Assembly (NCBI RefSeq): GCF_013087515.1
Contig: NZ_JABFCN010000048.1
Coordinates: forward strand, 62,001 to 126,000
Origin: Rhizobium sophorae
Lineage (GTDB): Bacteria > Pseudomonadota > Alphaproteobacteria > Rhizobiales > Rhizobiaceae
Length of the DNA stretch: 64,000 nt
Direction: 5' to 3'
The translations under genes and the position numbers were made by a program. Every line of letters begins with the position of its first letter. Within the stretch, counting starts at the first letter, position 1. Under the pieces are notes generated by a model. That model searched no databases. It was not told the DNA's origin and saw nothing but the letters and a program-made list of their open reading frames with translations. This document shows positions 55,299 to 63,494 of this stretch, one piece after another.

Positions 55299-56912
55299 AT
55301 GATCCGCAATCCCATCCTGCCGGGGTTCAACCCCGATCCGTCGATCTGCCGCGTCGGCGCGGATTATTACATCGCCACCTCGACCTTCGAGTGGTATCCC
55401 GGCGTGCAGATCCACCATTCGCGCGACCTAGTGAACTGGACGCTAGTGCGCCGGCCGCTGGAGCGGAGATCGCAGCTCGACATGCGCGGCAATCCCGATA
55501 GCTGCGGCATCTGGGCGCCGTGTCTTTCCTATGCCGACGGGCAATTCTGGCTGGTCTATACCGACGTCAAACGCTTCGACGGCAGTTTCAAGGACGCGCC
55601 GAACTACATCGTCACCGCACCTTCGATCGAGGCCGAATGGTCCGAGCCGGTCTATGTCAATTCCTCCGGCTTCGACCCTTCGCTCTTTCACGACGATGAC
55701 GGCCGCAAGTGGTTCGTCAACATGCAGTGGAACCACCGGACCGAAAGCTATGGCGGCTCGCCGAAATCGCCGGCCTTCGACGGCATCCTGCTGCAGGAAT
55801 GGGATTCGGCGGCAAAGGCGCTGAAAGGGCCGATCAAGAACATTTTCGCCGGCAGCCCGCTCGGCCTCGTCGAGGGCCCGCATCTCTTCAAGCGCAACGG
55901 CTGGTACTACCTGACGACCGCCGAGGGCGGCACCGGCTACGACCATGCCGTCACCATGGCGCGGTCGCGTAATATCGACGGACCCTATGAGATGCATCCG
56001 AACATGCATCTCATCACCTCCAAGGATCATCCAGGCGCGGTACTGCAGCGGGCAGGGCATGGCCAATATGTCGAAACGCCCGAGGGCGAGGCCTATCACA
56101 CCCATCTTTGCGGCCGGCCGCTACCCCCAAAGCGGCGCTGCACGCTGGGCCGCGAGACTGCCCTGCAAAAGTGCGTCTGGCGCGACGACGACTGGCTTTA
56201 TCTCGAAAACGGAACCACCGTGCCCGATGTCGATGTGCCCGGCCTCTCCGGCGCGGTGCCCGTGGAAAAGCCGATGCGCAGCGAATACAGCTTCGATGGC
56301 GGCACGCTGCCCGCCGATTTCCAATGGCTGCGCACGCCAGAGCCCGCGCGCATCTTCAACCTGACGGATCGTCCCGGCCATTTGCGGCTGATTGCGCGCG
56401 AAAGCATCGGCTCCTGGTTCGAACAGTCGCTGGTTGCCCGCCGCCAGGAACATCACAGTTTCCGCGCCGAGACCGTGGTCGAATTCTCGCCCGACACCTA
56501 TCAGCAGGTGGCGGGGCTGACGCATTACTACAACCGCCACAAATTTCACGCCGTTGCGGTGACGCTGCACGAAACACTCGGCCGCTGCGTGACGATCCTC
56601 TCCTGCAACGGCGACTACCCGAACGGACGCCTCAGCTTTCCCGCAGAAAGCGGCGTGGCGATTGCCGCCGAGGGCCGCGTCCAACTCGCCATGGAAATCC
56701 GCGAGAACGACCTGCAATTCTTCTGGCAGACCGAGGGCAAGGGCGCCTGGCAGCCGATCGGCCCGGTCCTCGACGCCGGGGTGATTTCCGACGAAGGCGG
56801 ACGCGGCGAACACGGCTCCTTCACCGGCGCTTTCGCTGGCGTGTTTGCCTTCGATACGTCAGGCCGGGCGAAGACCGCGGATTTCGACTGGTTCAATTAC
56901 GACGAGCTGTGA
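55299..56912 (+). CDS. Glycoside hydrolase family 43, beta-xylosidase type
   Basis: A 537-residue two-domain enzyme: a five-bladed beta-propeller (residues 1-300) and a C-terminal concanavalin-like domain (from about 330). The GH43 triad is Asp13 in GFNPDPSIC (base), Asp126 in GFDPSLFHDDDG (pKa modulator) and Glu192 in LVEGPHLFKRNGWYYL (acid). No signal peptide, so it is cytoplasmic. It should remove xylose or arabinose from imported oligosaccharides. Last gene of the operon. Confidence 0.93.
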   Translation: MIRNPILPGFNPDPSICRVGADYYIATSTFEWYPGVQIHHSRDLVNWTLVRRPLERRSQLDMRGNPDSCGIWAPCLSYADGQFWLVYTDVKRFDGSFKDAPNYIVTAPSIEAEWSEPVYVNSSGFDPSLFHDDDGRKWFVNMQWNHRTESYGGSPKSPAFDGILLQEWDSAAKALKGPIKNIFAGSPLGLVEGPHLFKRNGWYYLTTAEGGTGYDHAVTMARSRNIDGPYEMHPNMHLITSKDHPGAVLQRAGHGQYVETPEGEAYHTHLCGRPLPPKRRCTLGRETALQKCVWRDDDWLYLENGTTVPDVDVPGLSGAVPVEKPMRSEYSFDGGTLPADFQWLRTPEPARIFNLTDRPGHLRLIARESIGSWFEQSLVARRQEHHSFRAETVVEFSPDTYQQVAGLTHYYNRHKFHAVAVTLHETLGRCVTILSCNGDYPNGRLSFPAESGVAIAAEGRVQLAMEIRENDLQFFWQTEGKGAWQPIGPVLDAGVISDEGGRGEHGSFTGAFAGVFAFDTSGRAKTADFDWFNYDEL

Positions 56913-56970
56913 GGGGCACCCTGGTCCCGTTTATCCGCACGGGCGGAAAGAGCAAGGTGCGGAAGGAACG

Positions 56971-56998
56971 CAAAAAAGAAGCCGGCGCAAGGCCGGCT
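56971..56998 (-). terminator. Intrinsic-terminator-like hairpin read on the minus strand
   Basis: AGCCGGC and GCCGGCT form a strong stem (56980-56998) with GCAAG between. The flanking CAAAAAAG becomes a T-tract only when read on the minus strand. No minus-strand gene is visible upstream of it. It may work in both directions for the GH43 operon. Confidence 0.45.
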
Positions 56999-57283
56999 AA
57001 GACGAACGCGGCTGGACAGGGGATACTGGCCGGTTCCAAGCACTTCGTGACTGAACAATAACTGTCACTACATGCCGAGGCAGCAAAAAAGGGGCGCAAC
57101 GAGAACACCCGAGACGGCTCCGCAAAGGGGTGGGCGGCGGGGCGGATGCCGGTGCTGGCCTCGGTTCTCTTATCGGGCACGAATATCACCGGATGATGAC
57201 ATCTGAAACCAGCTGCCGCCTTTCTTTTCGCCGGCGAGGTCGGCTTGCTTGCGAAGACTCGATGCCGGCTAACTCACCTGCGC

Positions 57284-57351
57284 CAGCGGGCCGACTGCGG
57301 CAGCGGACCGAGTGCATCAGCGGGTCGACTACGCCATCGGGCCAACTGTGT
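57284..57351 (+). repeat. Four-unit degenerate 17-bp tandem repeat upstream of the ABC exporter
   Basis: Units start at 57284, 57301, 57318 and 57335 with exactly 17-base spacing. They read CAGCGGGCCGACTGCGG, CAGCGGACCGAGTGCAT, CAGCGGGTCGACTACGC and CATCGGGCCAACTGTGT. The array ends 105 bases before the ATPase start codon. Confidence 0.8.
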
Positions 57352-57455
57352 TGGCAGCAAGCGAATGCAGTGTTCATGCGCGTAAGGATGTTAAAGCGTT
57401 ACAAAGGGACTATATAGCGGCCGAAGTAACTTCCGAGAATCCGCAAGAGTCCCGC

Positions 57456-58382
57456 ATGGCCCCCATCATTTCCGTTCAGAACCTCACCAAGACCTATGCC
57501 AATGGGTTCGAGGCCCTGAAGGGCATCCATCTCGACGTCGAAAAGGGCGAGATCCTGGCGCTGCTCGGGCCGAACGGCGCGGGCAAGACGACGCTGATCT
57601 CGATCATCTGCGGCATCGCCAATCCGAGTGGCGGCCGGGTGCTGGTCGCCGGCCACGACGTGGTGAAGGATTTCCGCGCCACCCGCGGGATGATCGGGCT
57701 GGTGCCGCAGGAACTGACGACCGATCAGTTCGAGACGGTATTCAATACGGTGAGCTTTTCGCGCGGTCTGCACGGCAAGAAAGCCAATCCTGCCCATATC
57801 GAGAAGGTGCTGCGCTCGCTCTCGCTCTGGGACAAGAAGGACAATATGCTGCGCCAGCTCTCCGGCGGCATGAAGCGGCGGGTGCTGATCGCCAAGGCAC
57901 TCTCGCATGAGCCGGATATCCTTTTCCTCGATGAGCCGACCGCCGGCGTCGACGTGACGCTGCGCAAGGACATGTGGAATGTCGTCGAAGAGCTTCGGGC
58001 TTCCGGCGTCACCATCATCCTGACCACCCATTATATTGAAGAGGCCGAGGAAATCGCCGACCGCGTCGGCGTCATCAATGGTGGCGAGTTGCTGCTCGTC
58101 GAGGATAAGGCGGCATTGATGGCGAAGCTCGGCCGCAAACAGCTCATCCTCGATCTCACCGAACCGCTGAGCCGCCTGCCGGATTGTTTTGCCGGCAACG
58201 GGCTGACGCTGGAAGCTGATGGCAACCGGCTGACCTATGATTTCGACACCGGCAACGAACAGGAAAGCATCGCTGCCCTGCTGACGCGGCTCGGTGAGAA
58301 CAATATCCATTTCAAGGATCTCTCGACGCGGCAAAGCTCGCTTGAGGACATCTTCGTGGCGCTGGTGGGAGCGGATAAATGA
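57456..58382 (+). CDS. ABC exporter ATPase (NodI/DrrA type)
   Basis: A 308-residue ATPase: Walker A LGPNGAGKTTLI, signature LSGGMKRRVLIAKAL, Walker B ILFLDEPTAGVD, and TTHYIEEAEEIADRVGVI. It is of the NodI/DrrA drug- or lipid-exporter type, with the C-terminal extension usual in that group. The frame extends upstream, but ATG 57456 begins right before the conserved region. It overlaps the permease gene by 4 bases. Substrate unknown. Confidence 0.92.
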   Translation: MAPIISVQNLTKTYANGFEALKGIHLDVEKGEILALLGPNGAGKTTLISIICGIANPSGGRVLVAGHDVVKDFRATRGMIGLVPQELTTDQFETVFNTVSFSRGLHGKKANPAHIEKVLRSLSLWDKKDNMLRQLSGGMKRRVLIAKALSHEPDILFLDEPTAGVDVTLRKDMWNVVEELRASGVTIILTTHYIEEAEEIADRVGVINGGELLLVEDKAALMAKLGRKQLILDLTEPLSRLPDCFAGNGLTLEADGNRLTYDFDTGNEQESIAALLTRLGENNIHFKDLSTRQSSLEDIFVALVGADK

Positions 58383-59257
58383 ACGTCGAGGCCGTCAAAT
58401 CGATCTATTTCTTCGAGATGGCGCGCACGCGCCGCACCCTGCTGCAGAGCGTCATCTCGCCCGTCATCTCGACATCGCTCTATTTCATCGTCTTCGGCGC
58501 CGCAGTGGGGTCGCGCATCCAGGAGGTGGAGGGCGTGTCCTACGGCGCCTTCATCACGCCCGGCCTGATCATGCTGACATTGCTCGGCCAATGCATCAGC
58601 AACGGCTCCTTCGGCATCTATTTCCCGAAATTCACCGGGACGATCTACGAGGTGCTTTCCGCGCCGGTGGCGATGACGGAGATCCTGCTCGGCTATGTCG
58701 GTGCGGCGGCGACTAAGGGAATGATCATCGGCTTCATCATCCTCCTGACCGCCAATCTTTTCGTCGACGTCAGGATCGAGCATCCCTTCATGATGATCCT
58801 GTTCTTCCTGCTGACGGCGATCACCTTCAGCCTGTTCGGCTTCATGATCGGTATCTGGGCCGGCAATTTCGAACAGCTGAATCTCATTCCCATGCTCGTC
58901 GTGCCGCCGCTGACCTTCCTTGGCGGCAGCTTCTATTCGGTCAACATGCTGCCGCCATTCTGGCAGGCGGTCAGCCACCTCAACCCGGTGCTCTATCTCG
59001 TCAGCGGCTTCCGCTGGAGTTTTTACGGGATCGCCGACGTCAACCCGGCGATCAGCCTGGCGATGATCACGGTGTTCCTGGTGATCTGCCTGGGAACACT
59101 CGTCCTGGATCTTCAAGACCGGCTACCGGCTGCGCAACTGATCAATCACCCGAACAGCGCCATCGGAAAACCCGATGACGTCATCGGTTTCTTCCGTTTT
59201 TCTTCCGCTCCGGCCCGAGGCATCTGCTGCGTTAGCCAAGAAGGAGACGGCAGATGA
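58379..59257 (+). CDS. ABC-2 type exporter permease (NodJ/DrrB type) with altered C-terminus
   Basis: A 292-residue membrane protein with six hydrophobic segments and the ABC-2 features TRRTLLQSVISPVISTSLYFIVFG, YGAFITPGLIMLTLLGQCI and PLTFLGGSFYSVNMLPPFWQ. After residue 242 the frame leaves the family: another frame encodes WIFKTGYRLRN then a stop at 59141, which is the normal family ending. One extra base near 59104-59105 (GTCCTGG for GTCTGG) would explain it. As written, the protein has about 50 foreign C-terminal residues and overlaps the SDR start. Confidence 0.85.
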   Translation: MNVEAVKSIYFFEMARTRRTLLQSVISPVISTSLYFIVFGAAVGSRIQEVEGVSYGAFITPGLIMLTLLGQCISNGSFGIYFPKFTGTIYEVLSAPVAMTEILLGYVGAAATKGMIIGFIILLTANLFVDVRIEHPFMMILFFLLTAITFSLFGFMIGIWAGNFEQLNLIPMLVVPPLTFLGGSFYSVNMLPPFWQAVSHLNPVLYLVSGFRWSFYGIADVNPAISLAMITVFLVICLGTLVLDLQDRLPAAQLINHPNSAIGKPDDVIGFFRFSSAPARGICCVSQEGDGR

Positions 59258-59991
59258 CGGATATCAGAATCGAAGGCGCGAAGATCATTATTGTTGGCGG
59301 CAGTTCCGGAATGGGACTGGCGCTGGCGAGGCGGTTGCTCGCGGAAGGGGCGGCGGTGACGATCGCAGGACGCGGCGAAGATAAGCTTGCTGCGGCCCGC
59401 CGCGATCTCGGTGACCATCCGAAACTTAAGACGTATGCCGTCGATATATCGCGCGAGGATGAGGTCGCGGCGCTTTTCGGCAGTAGCGGGACAGTCGATC
59501 ACATCGTCAGCACGGCGGCCGATATCGTAGGCGCCTATCAGCTGCTGCCTTCGATCGAGCTTGCAGCGGCACAACGGGTGGTTGAAAGTAAGTTCTACGG
59601 GCCACTACTGCTGGCGAAATACGGGGCCAACCATTTGCCGCCGTCAGGATCGATCACCTATACGTCAGGTGTCGCGGCCTACCGGCCGGCGGCGCGTGGA
59701 TCGGTGGTCGCAGCCGTCAATGCGGCGCTGGAAGGCCTGGTCAGGGCGCTTGCTGTCGAACTAGCGCCGATCCGGATCAATGCGGTGTCGCCCGGATGGG
59801 TGGATACGCCGATCTGGAGCTTCGTCGCCGGCGACGCCAAGCAGGCGACGCTTGAGGCTATGGCCCAGCGCCTGCCGGCCGGACGCGTTGGGCGGCCCGA
59901 TGATATTGCCGATGCGATCCGCTTCCTGATCGGCAACGGATTCACCACCGGCACTATCCTGCATGTCGAAGGCGGGCATCGGCTGGTCTGA
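59254..59991 (+). CDS. Short-chain dehydrogenase/reductase (SDR)
   Basis: A 245-residue SDR: cofactor loop IIVGGSSGMGLALARRLL, FGSSGTVDHIVSTAAD, and C-terminal GFTTGTILHVEGGHRLV. The usual YxxxK active site is not clear: the region reads SITYTSGVAAYRPAARGSVVAAVNAALEGLV, where Tyr is followed by RPAA, so catalysis is doubtful or uses an altered motif. AAGGAG precedes the ATG. Its end overlaps that of the convergent LysR gene by 38 bases, and that regulator may control it. Confidence 0.82.
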   Translation: MTDIRIEGAKIIIVGGSSGMGLALARRLLAEGAAVTIAGRGEDKLAAARRDLGDHPKLKTYAVDISREDEVAALFGSSGTVDHIVSTAADIVGAYQLLPSIELAAAQRVVESKFYGPLLLAKYGANHLPPSGSITYTSGVAAYRPAARGSVVAAVNAALEGLVRALAVELAPIRINAVSPGWVDTPIWSFVAGDAKQATLEAMAQRLPAGRVGRPDDIADAIRFLIGNGFTTGTILHVEGGHRLV

Positions 59992-60877
59992 GCGGCGAGA
60001 GTTCTTCGCTTGCCGATTGCAGCAGGAGAGTAAGCGCCGGCGGCTGTACGCGCCTGCGCCGCCACATCATCACCAGCGAGGCGGCAGGCGGTTCGCCCGG
60101 CCATGGCAGTTCTACGACGTTGCCCAGCGTTGCGGCCGGACCGACGGCAAGGCGGGGGACGAGGCCAAAGCCGGCGCCGGATGCAACGAGCCGGACGATC
60201 GTCGCGATGCTGTCGGCTTCCGTGACGATTGAAGGCGCTGCAATCTGCGCTTCGGCAAAGGCAGTGTCGAACAGGTGCCGGTAGACGCAGCCGGTTTCGG
60301 TGGCGACGAAGGGCGCGGTGCTCAGTGCCGCGAGCCTTGCGGGTGGTCGGGCTTGAAAATCGCGCCCGGCAATCAGCACCAGCGGTTCGCTGCAGATTCG
60401 GCGCGTCAAGAAGCGCTCATCCTGCTGCCCGCGATCGAAGGTGAAGGCGACATCGATCGAGCCGTGCTGCAATTGCGCCAGCAATCCGCCGCTGTTACCG
60501 ATCTTGATTTTGAGGCCGACGTCTGGGTTCTTCTTGCGAAAGAGTGATAGCCAGGGCGCCAGCCGCTCGGCGGCGATGGTTTCGAGCGTACCCAAGGTGA
60601 CGGACTGTTCGGCATTGCCGGCTGCAGCACTGATGGCGGCCTTCGCCTCCTCGTTCAGCGCCAGTATCTCTTCGGCATAGGCCTTGAGGACCGCGCCTGC
60701 GGGTGTCGCGATTACGCCTTGGCGGGAGCGGAGGAAGAGTTCTGCACCCAGTTCCTCTTCCAGCGCCTGTATCTGGTCGCTGAGGCTCGACTGAGCGAGA
60801 TTGACCTCGGCAGCGGCGCGCGTGAGGTTTTCGTGCCGGATCACTGCGAGGAATGTCTTCAATTGTCGTGGGTTCAT
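59954..60877 (-). CDS. LysR-family transcriptional regulator
   Basis: About 307 residues. HTH: MNPRQLKTFLAVIRHENLTRAAAEVNLAQSSLSDQIQALEEELG; then the effector-binding domain (VTLGTLETIAAERLAPWL, GSIDVAFTFDRGQQDE). ATG 60877 has GGAG 6-7 bases ahead and begins at the usual LysR position; ATG 60892 is the alternative. Convergent and overlapping with the SDR gene, an arrangement less common than the divergent one for LysR regulators and targets. Confidence 0.88.
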   Translation of the reverse strand: MNPRQLKTFLAVIRHENLTRAAAEVNLAQSSLSDQIQALEEELGAELFLRSRQGVIATPAGAVLKAYAEEILALNEEAKAAISAAAGNAEQSVTLGTLETIAAERLAPWLSLFRKKNPDVGLKIKIGNSGGLLAQLQHGSIDVAFTFDRGQQDERFLTRRICSEPLVLIAGRDFQARPPARLAALSTAPFVATETGCVYRHLFDTAFAEAQIAAPSIVTEADSIATIVRLVASGAGFGLVPRLAVGPAATLGNVVELPWPGEPPAASLVMMWRRRRVQPPALTLLLQSASEELSPLRPADARLRHAG

Positions 60878-61004
60878 ATCGAGCTCCGGCATGGCGCGGA
60901 GGCGCCGTGACGCAGGATATCAACAAAGCAGAAGGCGCTGCAACGCAGGAGCATGTGGCGGCGAACTGCTTGTCTTATGCTGCTGTATATTGCACCAGTT
61001 CCCG

Positions 61005-61442
61005 TCAGGCGCTGCTGACGAGAACGGCGCCCGAGATGATGAGGAGGGTGCCGGCGGCGAGCTTTATTATGTCGAGTTCGGAGGCTTCGCCGAGAAAGAC
61101 GGCGCCGATTGCCAGCGTCACCAGCACGTTGCAGCTCCAGATGGGGGCGAGCTTCGAGACCGGGACACCATAAGTGAAAAGCGCAAAGCTGATGAGGCCG
61201 GTGCCGATAGCAAAGCAGGCGCCGGCGGTGGCGGCAAAACCGAGACCTTCGGCGGTCCAGGGGGCAGGGCGCCAGATCAGGGCGGCAATCATGCCGGCGA
61301 GTGCGCAGGCAGCGCCGAAGGCGATCAGATAGACGGCGGAGCCGGTGGCCGATGTGGCGCTCTGTTTCTGGAAGATGGCGGTAATGCCCCAGAAGAGGGC
61401 GGGCAGAACGCCGCCGATGACGATCGGCCAGAGTGAATTCAT
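61005..61442 (-). CDS. EamA-like / DMT-superfamily half-size transporter
   Basis: A 145-residue membrane protein with about five hydrophobic segments, one EamA repeat: LWPIVIGGVLPALFWGITAIFQKQSA, YLIAFGAACALAGMIAAL, LGFAATAGACFAIGTGLISFALFTYG, and GAVFLGEASELDIIKLAAG. Such half-size proteins are thought to act as dimers. It starts at ATG 61442 with AGG upstream. Substrate unknown. Confidence 0.8.
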   Translation of the reverse strand: MNSLWPIVIGGVLPALFWGITAIFQKQSATSATGSAVYLIAFGAACALAGMIAALIWRPAPWTAEGLGFAATAGACFAIGTGLISFALFTYGVPVSKLAPIWSCNVLVTLAIGAVFLGEASELDIIKLAAGTLLIISGAVLVSSA

Positions 61443-61607
61443 TGGGAAACTCCTGTCGCACCCATGGGTCAAGGCCTCGCTGTGGGCAAGGCCGGTCGAA
61501 CATGCGGTGCCACCGGACTAGGAGTTTCTTTTTGCTCTTTGTGGTCTTGTTGTTCTTGCGCTCAAGCTGGCAGATCCCGTCTCCGCCGTAAAGCGGCGGG
61601 GCCGCAA

Positions 61608-62309
61608 TTAGTCGCGCATGCGGAGTTCGTCGGTCTGCATCTGGAGCGAGCCCAGCGTTTCCAGGAAGCTCATGCCGAGCAGGCTCTGGTCGAGCCGGCC
61701 ATCCTCGGAGACGCTGGCTGCTACATTGTTGCGGACGATCGGGCCGATCGCTACCTGATCGAGCGTGACAGGTGCTGCGCGGCCGCGGCCGTTGGCCGTC
61801 ATGACAGTCATGGAATAGGTGAGGCGGGAGAGGTCGATGCCGATCCGTTCGGCATCTTCGCGCGACAGCGCCACCATGCTGGCCCCGGTATCGACGAGCA
61901 TCTCGATCGTCTGGCCGTTGACCGCGACATCGGCTTCGAAATGGCCGTTCAGCAGCTTGTGCAGGATGATCTCCCGGCCGCCCTCGCTTGTCGTGACGAC
62001 GACGGCGCGGCCGGGAACCAGGCCGGCGAGCAGCCTGTTGCCGACGCCGAGCGCTTCCTGGCGATAGAGATAGACGGTCACGAGCGCCAGGATGATGACC
62101 AGCCAGATCATCATCTGGCGCATCGTTTCACCGACGCTGCGCCGGCTCGCCCAGACGCCGGCAGACAGCATCAGCGCGATCGGCAGCAGATAGACGACGC
62201 GGCCGAAGTCATCGCTCTGCAGGCCGAGGATGCGGCTATTGTCATTGTTGACGATCAGCACGGCAAGGCCGATGCCGATTACGACGAGGAAGACGGTCAA
62301 ACGAATCAT
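61608..62309 (-). CDS. Membrane-anchored retropepsin-like aspartic protease (clan AA, TIGR02281 type)
   Basis: A 233-residue protein with three N-terminal hydrophobic segments (MIRLTVFLVVIGIGLAVLIV; VVYLLPIALMLSAGVWA; MMIWLVIILALVTVYLY) and a periplasmic or soluble retropepsin domain with the DTGAS active site (IEMLVDTGASMVALSREDAERIG). This is a single-domain aspartic protease that should dimerise. Its ATG overlaps the stop of the DUF1289 gene (ATGA), so the two are coupled. Confidence 0.87.
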   Translation of the reverse strand: MIRLTVFLVVIGIGLAVLIVNNDNSRILGLQSDDFGRVVYLLPIALMLSAGVWASRRSVGETMRQMMIWLVIILALVTVYLYRQEALGVGNRLLAGLVPGRAVVVTTSEGGREIILHKLLNGHFEADVAVNGQTIEMLVDTGASMVALSREDAERIGIDLSRLTYSMTVMTANGRGRAAPVTLDQVAIGPIVRNNVAASVSEDGRLDQSLLGMSFLETLGSLQMQTDELRMRD

Positions 62310-62524
62310 AGAGGCCGCTCCGGCCCACCAGCGAGGCTCATTTTCAAATGGTTCGACAGCGTGGTGGCGCCTGCAAGCCTTGCCGGCAGCAGCGCCATGA
62401 TCCGTTGCCGCTCGGTGTCGGAATAGCTCATCCAGTTGCCGATTTCCTGAAGAGTCCGGCCGCAGCCGGCGCAAAATCCGGTGGTGGGCTCCAGGGAGCA
62501 GAGGTGAATGCAGGGCGTTTGCAT
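62306..62524 (-). CDS. DUF1289 small cysteine-rich protein
   Basis: A 72-residue protein with Cys5, Cys9, Cys18 and Cys21 (TPCIHLCSLEPTTGFCAGCGR), the DUF1289 signature, probably binding a metal or Fe-S cluster, followed by LQEIGNWMSYSDTERQRIM. Function unknown. It is coupled to the aspartic protease gene downstream and 18 bases after cobV. Confidence 0.9.
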   Translation of the reverse strand: MQTPCIHLCSLEPTTGFCAGCGRTLQEIGNWMSYSDTERQRIMALLPARLAGATTLSNHLKMSLAGGPERPL

Positions 62525-62542
62525 GAAGGATATATCGGAGTT

Positions 62543-63325
62543 TCAAAGAGCCGTGGCAAGGGCGCAAAGAGTGGCGATCTCGCAAATTTGCTGCGTTGCG
62601 CCCAGCGTATCGCCGGTGTGGCCGGCAAGCTTGCGGCGGATGAAATCGGTGAAGGCAAGCCCTGCGATGCCGGTGGCGAGCAGGCTTGCGACCAGCGGCC
62701 GTAGGCCGAATGCCGGCCAGATCAGAAGCGCTGCGACGAGGCCGGCTGAGGCGAGCGCAAACTGCATCGCCGCCTCGTCCGGCTGGCCCGTCGAGACGGC
62801 CACGCCATCGGCCTTTGCCGGTGCCAACCGCTGCCAGTGCCAGGCGATGGCGCCGCGGCTGAGAGCCGCGACGGCGGGAATGGCGAGGGCTGCAGTGAGC
62901 GGCGCGGAATGGCGGGCGATCACAGCAAGCGCGGCTGCGCGGATCGCGAAGGAGAGGATCAGCGCTATCGCGCCATAGGTGCCGATCCGGCTGTCTTTCA
63001 TGATGAGGAGGCTCTGTTCGCGGCTCTTGCCGCCGCCGATGCCGTCGGCCGTATCGGCCAGACCGTCCTCGTGCAGCGCGCCAGTGACGAGGACCTGGAT
63101 GGAAAGCGCGATCAGGGCTGCCATCAGCGGGTCCGCACGCAGCCCCAAAAGGAGGAGGAGGGCGAGTGCGGGGACGAGACCGATGACGATGCCGGCAAAA
63201 GGAAAGGCGCGCACCAGCCGGCCGAGCCTGCCGTCATAGCCTTTGAACAGCGATTGCGGCATGGGAATGCGGCTGAGGAAGGCGACGGCGCGGGCGGTAT
63301 CGACCGCATAGTCCTTGATCTTCAT
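62543..63325 (-). CDS. cobV: Adenosylcobinamide-GDP ribazoletransferase (cobalamin synthase)
   Basis: CobV (CobS in Salmonella naming) joins adenosylcobinamide-GDP and alpha-ribazole in the membrane, the last step of the pathway. About 260 residues with seven or so hydrophobic segments. FLSRIPMP near the start and ALHEDGLADTADGIGGGKSREQSLLIMKDSRIGTYGA with its acidic, metal-binding residues are diagnostic. ATG 63325 is chosen because the upstream frame lacks similarity. It is divergent from cobU across 169 bases. Confidence 0.95.
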   Translation of the reverse strand: MKIKDYAVDTARAVAFLSRIPMPQSLFKGYDGRLGRLVRAFPFAGIVIGLVPALALLLLLGLRADPLMAALIALSIQVLVTGALHEDGLADTADGIGGGKSREQSLLIMKDSRIGTYGAIALILSFAIRAAALAVIARHSAPLTAALAIPAVAALSRGAIAWHWQRLAPAKADGVAVSTGQPDEAAMQFALASAGLVAALLIWPAFGLRPLVASLLATGIAGLAFTDFIRRKLAGHTGDTLGATQQICEIATLCALATAL

Positions 63326-63494
63326 TCTGCTTCGTTCTGCCAGAGGTTTCGGCTTGTGGTCTCGGCTTATGGTCGCGGCGGCGCTTTTGGAGTTGTTCGC
63401 CTCGTCCGCCCGCTTTAAGAGAGTGGCCATCCGCAAAGAAGCTGATTTGCGTGGAAAAAACAAGAATACCCGGATTTATAGGAAAACCGCACAG

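Larger units (their letters stand above)
56913..57455. other. Intergenic region between the GH43 gene and the ABC exporter
   Basis: 540 bases with no supportable gene on either strand. It holds a hairpin with a poly-A flank (56971-56998) and a four-unit 17-bp degenerate repeat (57284-57351). Confidence 0.65.
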
